From Lachnospiraceae bacterium C6A11 (GTDB lineage: Bacteria > Bacillota > Clostridia > Lachnospirales > Lachnospiraceae): a DNA stretch of 64,000 bases. Location of the stretch: positions 219,443 through 283,442 of the forward strand of contig KL370879.1 of NCBI GenBank assembly GCA_000702245.1, written 5' to 3'. A program made the position numbers and the translations under genes. The notes under the pieces are model-generated. The model was not told the origin of the DNA, did not search any database, and saw only the letters and a program-made list of their open reading frames with translations. Below, piece by piece: positions 16,340 through 23,471 of the stretch. Positions within the stretch are counted from its first letter, which is position 1. Every line of letters begins with the position of its first letter.

Positions 16340-18130
16340 TCAATCCATGAGACCGGCCATGCGAAGAAGCGTCTTCGCATTCCTGGTAGTGCACCTGCCG
16401 TCCTTGATCTTATAATCGAACTTCAGCTCACCACCTTCGTAATACTCTTCGAAATGATAATTCTTCACTTCTCTCCCATCCGCACCCTTAAGGTCGCAGA
16501 GCTCAAAATCGTGAGTTGAAACAATGACAAAGCCCCTGCCCTTGGAAAGCTTCTGAATAGCATTCTCTGCTCCTACTATCCTGTCGGCAGAATTGGTTCC
16601 CTTGAATATCTCGTCTATGAAGCAGGCCGCCGGAATACTGCTGTCACCGTCTCCCGCTATATACTCAGCCATCTCCTTGATCCTGAGTATTTCCGCATAA
16701 AAGGTGGAAATACCGCCCGCAACATCATCCATAACTCTCATGGATGTAAAAAGCTTCATATAGCCCAGTTCAAGCTTCTCAGCACAGACGCCGGCACCCA
16801 TATAAGCAAGTGCCATATTAATAGCGAGAGTTCTGAGGAAAGTTGTCTTACCGGACATATTTGATCCCGTGATGACCGTTGTGCCGTGGCCTATCTTAAC
16901 TGTATTTGCAACCGCTCTGCCGCCTCCGATCAGAGGATGATATATCATATCTGCCTCGATCACAGCGCCATTCTCGCCCGCCGTTCTGACAACCGGTCTG
17001 CAGGTCTTGTTAAGTATGGACAGTACCGCAAGACTTATCAGCTCCTCCACACTTCCGATCACCTCAGCACTCTTCGTGATAGAGCCCGAGAAGTGCTTAT
17101 TCCAGCCGGCTGCATTGAAGGTCAGCCACAGATCCCAGCCTATCATGCCGTTAAGTATCATGTGGATAAGCGGATTGTAGGAAATATTGTCCGCCTCGCC
17201 CAGCACTGACAGCCTCTTGATTGCCTTCATCAGGCCGTCCTTACCCTGCACCTCTTCCTTTATCTGCGAAAGAATTTTACTCTCAAAATCCTCCTCGGAT
17301 ATCTCCTTAAGGAGCATATAATAATCCTGTGCCGAATACCCCAGCACATGGATCGGATACATAAACCTATCTCTGATTTCGCTGCAGGCCATCGTAAATA
17401 TCAGGCAGAGAACGAAGGCTCCAAGTATAAGATTTGGGCTCACCATACCAAGAACCGCAAGCACGATCACAAATATATTTACGAGCGGGATAAGCACCAT
17501 CAGGAATGGCACAACCGCCGAAAGCTTAAGCTTCTTCTCCTCGATGAACTGAAGCTCTTTTCTCCTCTTTCTCTTCGATATCCTTCTCGAGATCGACTCA
17601 AAGCTCTCTACGAAATCAGCCTTCTTCGAAAGCTCTTCAACTGCCTCATATCTTTCGGATATGTGGTCCTTATCTATATTTTTAAGACTGATAGTCTCCG
17701 CAAGCTTACGTCTGCCTGTTTCCGTATGGGCAACTGACATGAACTGATAGAGTGAATACGGCCCGAGCAGATCTATATCTCTTGAAACCGTATCATTTGC
17801 CGCAAGGAAGTCACTTCCGTTATCCGGAAAGCTTCCCCAGGTACCGTCAAGTCTCGAGATATATCCCTCGATAACCTCCTTACGCGCATTGAGTCCCGTC
17901 AGCCTGTTGGAAATCTTCGCATGTATCCTCAGAAGGATGATAAATACAACAAGAAGAGCAACCCCGACAAGCACGTAAAGCGTGTTGTTGTCAGTCGCTC
18001 CTGCAAGGATCATGATAAATGCAGTGAAGAAGCTTGCCATCCTGAAAAATGATATCGAACCAAAGCTTCTCTTCTCTTTTTTTATCTGGTTTTCTATTAA
18101 ATTGACTTTATTTATATACTCTTTGATCAT
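16340..18130 (-). CDS. Membrane-anchored MutS-family ATPase
   Basis: A 596-residue protein with the C-terminal MutS ATPase domain: Walker A GSNMSGKTTF near residue 423, Walker B CFIDEIFKGTN near 506, and STHDFELC after it. It lacks the mismatch-recognition and connector domains of MutS1, and the Smr domain of MutS2. Instead it has two hydrophobic hairpins, about residues 28-68 (FFTAFIMILAG, VGVALLVVFIILL) and 203-250 (VVPFLMVLIPLVNIFVIVL), that look like membrane segments. This is the MutS-related membrane branch seen in Firmicutes and Bacteroidetes; a role in mismatch repair is doubtful and none is established. The predicted promoter leaves no leader and no ribosome-binding site. Confidence 0.88.
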   Translation of the reverse strand: MIKEYINKVNLIENQIKKEKRSFGSISFFRMASFFTAFIMILAGATDNNTLYVLVGVALLVVFIILLRIHAKISNRLTGLNARKEVIEGYISRLDGTWGSFPDNGSDFLAANDTVSRDIDLLGPYSLYQFMSVAHTETGRRKLAETISLKNIDKDHISERYEAVEELSKKADFVESFESISRRISKRKRRKELQFIEEKKLKLSAVVPFLMVLIPLVNIFVIVLAVLGMVSPNLILGAFVLCLIFTMACSEIRDRFMYPIHVLGYSAQDYYMLLKEISEEDFESKILSQIKEEVQGKDGLMKAIKRLSVLGEADNISYNPLIHMILNGMIGWDLWLTFNAAGWNKHFSGSITKSAEVIGSVEELISLAVLSILNKTCRPVVRTAGENGAVIEADMIYHPLIGGGRAVANTVKIGHGTTVITGSNMSGKTTFLRTLAINMALAYMGAGVCAEKLELGYMKLFTSMRVMDDVAGGISTFYAEILRIKEMAEYIAGDGDSSIPAACFIDEIFKGTNSADRIVGAENAIQKLSKGRGFVIVSTHDFELCDLKGADGREVKNYHFEEYYEGGELKFDYKIKDGRCTTRNAKTLLRMAGLMD

Positions 18131-18136
18131 AGGAAA

Positions 18137-18165
18137 AGATTAACACATATATTTATATCAATCAA
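18137..18165 (-). promoter_or_regulatory. Predicted promoter of the mutS-like gene, implying a leaderless mRNA
   Basis: Minus strand -35 TTGATT (18160-18165), 17-base spacer, -10 TAATCT (18137-18142). Only six bases (TTTCCT) separate the -10 from the ATG, so the start site falls on or next to the start codon. Confidence 0.55.
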
Positions 18166-18175
18166 GAAAAGTTGC

Positions 18176-18204
18176 TTGAATTTTGTGTGAATGAGTATTA
18201 AAAT
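18176..18204 (+). promoter_or_regulatory. Predicted promoter of the 116-residue membrane protein gene
   Basis: -35 TTGAAT (18176-18181), 17-base spacer, -10 TAAAAT (18199-18204). Back to back with the mutS-like promoter. Confidence 0.65.
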
Positions 18205-18242
18205 TAGAGCATATAAAATCTTTTAGCAAAGGAGAAAGTATT

Positions 18243-18593
18243 ATGGCAAAACATTGTTTTCTTGGAGGAGTTATCAAGTTTACCGTAGCAGCTGCTGCAG
18301 TGTCAGGTATCTGCTATCTTTTCAGGGATGATTTAAAGAGTTCAAAGACATATCAGAAGTACGAAGTTGACGAGAAGATCTCTAAGGCTAAGAACGTAGT
18401 TAAGGACAAGACAGCTACCATCAAGGATAAGGCTGCTTCTCTTAAGGAGAAAGCTCCTTGGGCTAAGAACAGCGACGATGCTGCTGACGAAATAGAGGAT
18501 GCTGTAAGAGATTACGTTGAGATCGATACAGATGAGGCTGAGGAGAAAGTTGAGGATGCCGCTGAAGACATCATCAATGCCGTAACCGAGTAA
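18243..18593 (+). CDS. Small single-pass membrane protein with charged coiled tail
   Basis: A 116-residue protein. Residues 7-27 form one hydrophobic segment (GGVIKFTVAAAAVSGICYLF), then a Lys/Ala-rich helical part with three repeats of the type KDKxATIKDKAASLKEKA, and an acidic C-terminus (DAADEIEDAV, TDEAEEKVEDAAEDI). The layout resembles YtxH-like small membrane proteins of Firmicutes, often stress-linked, but the similarity is general. The start has AAAGGAGAAAG. It has its own promoter and a strong terminator, so it is a single-gene unit. Confidence 0.85.
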   Translation: MAKHCFLGGVIKFTVAAAAVSGICYLFRDDLKSSKTYQKYEVDEKISKAKNVVKDKTATIKDKAASLKEKAPWAKNSDDAADEIEDAVRDYVEIDTDEAEEKVEDAAEDIINAVTE

Positions 18594-18613
18594 TAATCCG
18601 TAAGACTTATGAT

Positions 18614-18648
18614 AAAAATAGAGCATACTGAGTGTATGCTCTATTTTT
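18614..18648. terminator. Bidirectional terminator after the 116-residue gene
   Basis: Stem AAAAATAGAGCATAC / GTATGCTCTATTTTT with a five-base loop. It terminates the plus-strand gene and could also serve yebC from the other side. Confidence 0.85.
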
Positions 18649-18659
18649 GTATTATAATA

Positions 18660-18729
18660 GCTCCACATACAGGTATGCCCATGAGGGCGTATCTCTCTAC
18701 AACCGAATGGGTATATCTGTATGTGGAGC
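18660..18729. repeat. Long hairpin with 22-bp arms between convergent genes
   Basis: Arms 18660-18681 and 18708-18729 pair over 22 bp with only two G-U type mismatches; the loop is 26 bases. On the plus strand it is followed by CTGTTTTTAG, on the minus strand by TATTATAATAC. It may be the yebC terminator, a small structured RNA, or a short palindromic mobile remnant. Confidence 0.6.
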
Positions 18730-18749
18730 CTGTTTTTAGAATAAAAGTC

Positions 18750-19484
18750 TTACTCCTGCTCTTCCCAGTTAGTATAAACAGCCTCTACATCGTCATCCTC
18801 ATCAAGGAGATCAAGTATCCTCTGTATTTTCTTAACATCATCCTCAGCAGTAACTGAAACATAGTTCTGAGGGATCATTGTAACCTCTGCAGAAGCCATA
18901 GGGATTCCTGCGCCCTCAAGAGCCTCTCTTACAACGCTGAAGTCATCAGGTGAAGTGATGATCTCGTAGCTGTCCTCTTCCTCTGCAAAGTCCTCAGCAC
19001 CTGCATCAAGTGCTGCCATCATAAGCTCATCTGCAGACATCTCGCACTCTTCCTTGTCGATGATGATCTGGCCCTTCTGATCAAACATGTATGAAACGCA
19101 GCCTGTTGTTCCAACGCTTCCGCCGCCCTTTGTGAAGGCACTTCTTACGTTTGAAGCTGTTCTGTTCTTGTTATCTGTAAGCGCATTTACGATGATAGCT
19201 GTACCTGCAGGTCCGTATCCTTCGTAAGTCATGTATGTGTAGTTTGAAGCATTTGCATCGCCGGCAGCCTTCTTGATACCTCTCTCGATAGTATCGTTAG
19301 GCATATTGTTAGCCTTTGCCTTTGCGATAACGTCACGGAGCTTGCTGTTGTTGTTTGGATCCGGTCCGCCTTCCTTAACTGCAACTACTATCTCACGTCC
19401 GATGACTGTGAAGATCTTACCCTTAGCTGCATCGTTCTTTTCCTTCTTATGCTTGATGTTTGCGAATTTTGAATGTCCTGACAT
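18750..19484 (-). CDS. yebC: YebC/PmpR-family protein
   Basis: A 244-residue protein with the family start [18 protein letters not shown], the conserved [23 protein letters not shown] segment (shortened: [13 protein letters not shown]), and [14 protein letters not shown]. YebC proteins were described as DNA-binding regulators; more recent work assigns some of them to helping ribosomes through proline stretches. Length is usual. The start has AAGGAG seven bases upstream. It stands alone, convergent with the 116-residue gene. Confidence 0.95.
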   Translation of the reverse strand: MSGHSKFANIKHKKEKNDAAKGKIFTVIGREIVVAVKEGGPDPNNNSKLRDVIAKAKANNMPNDTIERGIKKAAGDANASNYTYMTYEGYGPAGTAIIVNALTDNKNRTASNVRSAFTKGGGSVGTTGCVSYMFDQKGQIIIDKEECEMSADELMMAALDAGAEDFAEEEDSYEIITSPDDFSVVREALEGAGIPMASAEVTMIPQNYVSVTAEDDVKKIQRILDLLDEDDDVEAVYTNWEEQE

Positions 19485-19565
19485 TTTTATTCTCCTTAAT
19501 CTTGTTTATTAACTGACCACCTGTCATCCGTTTCGCTATTGATATGCAGATGGATATCTGTCGTT

Positions 19566-20360
19566 TTATTCATCGACCGCTTTCTTCTCTATCCTTACGG
19601 TCATTATCATATTGTTTTCCACGAGAAGCGGCGTAAATATATAGCCTCCATAATCGATCTTGATATTCTCATTTTCCTCCGGAAGCCTTCCCAGCTTATA
19701 GAGCAGGAAGCCGTTCAGCGTCTCAACCTCGCCCTCAGGGAATTCCACATCCGGCAGATACTCCTCAAGATCGTTCAGGCTCAGAAGTCCGTCCACCATA
19801 AAGCTGTTCTCCGACATCCTTCTGAACTGTTTTTCCTCTGTGTCGTGCTCGTCAAGAATATTTCCGACAAGCTCCTCTATGATATCCTCGAGAGTGACTA
19901 TACCGTCGGTCTGGCCGTATTCATCAACGACTACCGCCATATGAGTCTTCTCCTTCTGCATCTTTTTAAGCAGCTTTGATATCTCATATGTCGGATGGAC
20001 AAACATCGTCTCCTCGATTATCGTCTCTATCGGATCATCCGGCTTCTTAAGATATGCCGCGATGAGATCCTTCAGATGCATAACACCTGCTATGTTATCG
20101 ATCTCTCCATCGTAAACCGGACACCTCGAATAGCCCTCAAACAGAACCTTAGGGAGTGCATCCTTTATAAGTTCTCTCTTATCAAGGGCAAATATCCTTG
20201 TCCTGCTGGTCATGATATCTCTGGCACATTTGTCATCGAAATCAAGAACGTTCGTGATGAGAAGCGCCTCATCCTCCTCGATAACGCCCTGTTCATGACC
20301 TTCCTCAACTATGGAAAGTATTTCCTCTTCAACTTTATCTTCGTCTTTTCTTTTAAACAT
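19566..20360 (-). CDS. CBS-domain protein of the CorC/HlyC type
   Basis: A 264-residue soluble protein. It contains the IMTSRTRIFALD start of a CBS pair, the second CBS with MAVVVDEYGQTDGIVTLEDIIEE (key VVDEYG and TLED), and a C-terminal transporter-associated (CorC_HlyC) domain ending MTVRIEK. The usual N-terminal DUF21 membrane domain is absent, so the protein resembles free-standing CorC rather than full hemolysin-like proteins. A role in Mg/Co efflux is the usual family assignment; with no membrane partner visible here the target is unclear. It lies 59 bases after alr, and its ribosome-binding site is weak. Confidence 0.88.
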   Translation of the reverse strand: MFKRKDEDKVEEEILSIVEEGHEQGVIEEDEALLITNVLDFDDKCARDIMTSRTRIFALDKRELIKDALPKVLFEGYSRCPVYDGEIDNIAGVMHLKDLIAAYLKKPDDPIETIIEETMFVHPTYEISKLLKKMQKEKTHMAVVVDEYGQTDGIVTLEDIIEELVGNILDEHDTEEKQFRRMSENSFMVDGLLSLNDLEEYLPDVEFPEGEVETLNGFLLYKLGRLPEENENIKIDYGGYIFTPLLVENNMIMTVRIEKKAVDE

Positions 20361-20419
20361 CTATTCTGTGATCCACCTCGAGTTTGCCGCCTTATCCGTC
20401 AGCCACCTGCAAAATACTG

Positions 20420-21577
20420 TTACAGGAGATAATTCACCTCATGTGTCTTCTGACCATTTTTAAAATACACTCTCGGTACGCGTCTCGCCACATTGCAGAC
20501 AAGCTCGTAATTAAAGCTGTTTGCAGGTTCTGCCACCTCTTCCACCGGAATCGAAAGGATTCCGTCTGTTCCGAAGAGAATGACCTCATCACGAAGATCT
20601 GCCTCCGGAATATCCGTAACATCAACCATAAACTGATCCATACACACTCTTCCGAGTATTGGAGCGTATTTTCCTCTGATAATAACTCTGCCGATATTCG
20701 ACTGCGACCTTGGGTAGCCGTCAGCATAGCCTGCCGAAACTGTGGCAACCCTTCTCGGCCTGTCGGTCACATAGGTCCAGCCGTAGCTGATACCTCTTCC
20801 CGGCTCAAGAGTTTTGATATGAGTTATGTGTGCCTTCAGAGTCATAGCCGGCTGCAGGACAACCGATTTATCCATCTCCTCCGACGGCTCCAGCCCATAT
20901 ATTACTATTCCGAGCCTCATCATGTCAAATCCTTTTGAATGAAGCTCCATGGCGCCCGCACTGTTATCTATATGCTTTAACCTGAAGATAAATCCCTTCT
21001 CTGTGAGCGCATCTATAAAGCCTGTGAAGGCTTCTCTCTGCTTTAACGCATCCTTTTTATCTATATAATCCGCTTTCGCAAAATGCGTAAATATGCCTTC
21101 TATGTCAAGACCGTCCATATAAAGAAGCTTCTCAGCTTCCTTCACACCATCTTCATTACACTGAAAGCCGATCCTGCTCATACCGGAGTCAGCCTTGATG
21201 TGAACCTTAGCCTTCCTGCCAAACTTCAGAGCCGTGTCCGAAAGCATTCTGCACTTATCAGCATCATAAACCGCCATGGTTATGTCGTTTTCTATGGCAG
21301 TTTCGAAATCCTCTTCGTCTGTATTTCCAAGGATCAGAATAGGCTTTGTGATGCCTGCACGTCTAAGCTCCACGCCCTCATCTATGCACGCAACTCCAAA
21401 ATAATCCGCCAGGTCACCAAACTCCTTCGCGAAACTCACCGCGCCGTGACCGTAAGCGTCAGCTTTTATAACGAGCAGAGTCTTCCTGTCCGATGGATTA
21501 AGTGCCTGAATGGTTTCAATATTATATCTTACTGCATCAAGATCGATATCCGCCTCGATACGATTGTAATTACGCAT
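20420..21577 (-). CDS. alr: Alanine racemase
   Basis: A 385-residue PLP enzyme that makes D-alanine for peptidoglycan. The PLP lysine is K38 in VIKADAYGHG. The second catalytic Tyr is in the C-terminal beta domain region (ISYGWTY; VGYADG-like SAGYADGYPR; GRVCMDQFMVDVT). Length is usual. It follows the NAD(P)HX repair gene by 29 bases, an order common in Firmicutes (acpS-nnrD-alr neighbourhoods), so they are probably co-transcribed. Confidence 0.96.
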   Translation of the reverse strand: MRNYNRIEADIDLDAVRYNIETIQALNPSDRKTLLVIKADAYGHGAVSFAKEFGDLADYFGVACIDEGVELRRAGITKPILILGNTDEEDFETAIENDITMAVYDADKCRMLSDTALKFGRKAKVHIKADSGMSRIGFQCNEDGVKEAEKLLYMDGLDIEGIFTHFAKADYIDKKDALKQREAFTGFIDALTEKGFIFRLKHIDNSAGAMELHSKGFDMMRLGIVIYGLEPSEEMDKSVVLQPAMTLKAHITHIKTLEPGRGISYGWTYVTDRPRRVATVSAGYADGYPRSQSNIGRVIIRGKYAPILGRVCMDQFMVDVTDIPEADLRDEVILFGTDGILSIPVEEVAEPANSFNYELVCNVARRVPRVYFKNGQKTHEVNYLL

Positions 21578-21606
21578 TTTATCGCCTCTTTAAATAATAT
21601 TTGTTT

Positions 21607-23334
21607 TTATCCTAAAACATCCTTGATAAATAAATTCAGCTCAGTTGCTGTCATCCCAACGTGCCCGAACCTCTCACCCGCCATGTCGCCCGCCGCTCCG
21701 TGGATGTATACACCTGCTCTTGCGGCGTCATATGGCTTAAGTCCCTGCGCCAGAAGTCCTCCGATGATACCGGTCAGACTGTCTCCGCTGCCACCCTTGG
21801 CCATACCCGAGTTACCGGTGGTATTTACACAGAAACCTTCTGTACCATCGGAAATAACGGTTCTCGCATCCTTCAGCACCGAAATAACATTATATTCATT
21901 TGAAACCGACTTTGCAATGGTAAAGCGGTCTTTTTTTATTCTTTCAAGAGCCGTTCGGGCATCCTCTCCGGCTTCCACATTTCGTACAAGCCGTGCCATC
22001 TCCAGCATATGAGGGGTGATGATCATTCTCTTATTTACACAGCTCTCACTTGAATCAGATATCTCGCAATCCTTTACATTTTCGGATATCTCACATTCTT
22101 TTATTTCTTCTGTTTGTTTATCATTAATACAATGCTTGTTTAGGCACTTCAAAAATTCTCTGTCAAACGAGATGATATTTATAGCATCCGCATCCATGAC
22201 TACCGGCTTATCATATTCAGTCGCAGCGAGAAGCACTGTTTTAAGGAGCTTAACAGCCTTCTCATCCGTGCCAAGTCCCGGACCAATCGCAACTGCCGTC
22301 GCCCAGGATACTTCTTTTTTTATCATTTCTGCGAAAACATCCGCATCACTAATAGTACTGCTACTGTCTTCAACCTCGCGAGCACCACTGTTTTTCGCCT
22401 CAGAAGACATCTTTGTATCCACCATGATTTCAGAAGGATCGTATGTACGAAGAAGCACTTCAGGAAGTGCCGCACCGATTATATCTCTGTTTGCCTTATC
22501 CGTCAGGATCTTAACAAGTCCTGTTCCAACCTTGAAAGCCGCCTGCCCTGCGATAACCGCCGCACCACTGATCTCGCTATTCCCGGCAACAAGTAGCAGT
22601 CTTCCAAAACTTCCTTTATTTGCGTTTGCACTCCTTACCGGGAGCATCTTCCTGATATCATCCATATCCAGACCGTAGCAGCCGGCCTTAATGTCCTTGG
22701 AGAAGCCAATATCTCTAGTAATTATCCTTCCCGAACACTCTCTTCCTTCACCGAAAAGCATTCCAAGCTTTGTGAATCCGAAGGTCACAGTCACATCAGC
22801 CTTAACTGCTGTTCCAAGCACCGTGCCGCTTTCAGCGGAAATACCCGAAGGAATATCAGCCGCAACAACTATAATCTCAGGCTTTTCTTCCTTCGCTTTA
22901 TTTATCGCACTGATAACCTCAGCCTGAACACCTGCAACCTCTCTTGAAAGCCCGACACCGAATACCGCATCAATAACAATATCATAACCTGATATCACCT
23001 CACTTAGTGAAGATACAAACCTCACACCGCATTTAAGTGCGATTTCCTTCTGCTTTTCAAAAGCCTCGGTAGTCCTCTTAATTCCGCCAATATAAAATAC
23101 ATCCGCCTGATAACCCCATTCATGAAGTATCCTTGCGGCAGCTATACCGTCGCCACCATTATTTCCTCCCTCACAAATAGCAAGTATCTTACTCTTCTTA
23201 TCAGCGAGCTTCACTGTCTCCTCTGCCAGAGTAAGAGCAGCCCGTTCCATTAAAACCAGCTGTGGTATTCCAATCTCTTCAATTGTACATTTATCTATAG
23301 CAGCGCTCTCAGCACCGGTCGGAAAGAATCTCAT
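21607..23334 (-). CDS. nnr: Bifunctional NAD(P)HX epimerase / NAD(P)HX dehydratase
   Basis: A 575-residue fusion that repairs hydrated NAD(P)H. The N-terminal epimerase (YjeF_N) has GGNNGGDG (residues 56-63) and DAVFGVGL. The C-terminal ADP/ATP-dependent dehydratase (carbohydrate-kinase-like) has GPGLGTD, VMDADAIN, TPHMLEM and the GGSGDSLTG motif. I start at the ATG at 23334 (AGAGGA ten bases upstream): the 41 extra codons upstream read through the terminator of the preceding gene. Two low-complexity insertions interrupt the dehydratase (around residues 310-340, Ser/Glu-rich, and 405-440, with a CEIS repeat). They sit between conserved blocks and probably form surface loops. Confidence 0.94.
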   Translation of the reverse strand: MRFFPTGAESAAIDKCTIEEIGIPQLVLMERAALTLAEETVKLADKKSKILAICEGGNNGGDGIAAARILHEWGYQADVFYIGGIKRTTEAFEKQKEIALKCGVRFVSSLSEVISGYDIVIDAVFGVGLSREVAGVQAEVISAINKAKEEKPEIIVVAADIPSGISAESGTVLGTAVKADVTVTFGFTKLGMLFGEGRECSGRIITRDIGFSKDIKAGCYGLDMDDIRKMLPVRSANANKGSFGRLLLVAGNSEISGAAVIAGQAAFKVGTGLVKILTDKANRDIIGAALPEVLLRTYDPSEIMVDTKMSSEAKNSGAREVEDSSSTISDADVFAEMIKKEVSWATAVAIGPGLGTDEKAVKLLKTVLLAATEYDKPVVMDADAINIISFDREFLKCLNKHCINDKQTEEIKECEISENVKDCEISDSSESCVNKRMIITPHMLEMARLVRNVEAGEDARTALERIKKDRFTIAKSVSNEYNVISVLKDARTVISDGTEGFCVNTTGNSGMAKGGSGDSLTGIIGGLLAQGLKPYDAARAGVYIHGAAGDMAGERFGHVGMTATELNLFIKDVLG

Positions 23335-23401
23335 ATCATTTTCCTCTTGCCAAAATAGTATTCTTTTATCAGTATAATCCATGAAATCTTTTCTTGCAAA
23401 C

Positions 23402-23442
23402 AATAAAAGCGCCCTCCCTACCGCTTTCACGGTAAAGAGGGC
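23402..23442 (-). terminator. Terminator of the 971-residue gene
   Basis: Minus-strand stem GCCCTC...ACCG / CGGT...GAGGGC (23437-23442 with 23411-23416 plus an inner 4-bp stem), then TTTTATTG. Its position inside the open upstream extension of the nnr frame supports the downstream nnr start. Confidence 0.75.
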
Positions 23443-23471
23443 ATCTTTCATCTCCAAAAATCCAAAACCAT

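Noticed and set aside
23335-23457. 41-codon N-terminal extension of the NAD(P)HX repair enzyme
   Set aside because: It reads through the terminator hairpin of the previous gene; the ATG at 23334 has a ribosome-binding site and matches the family start.
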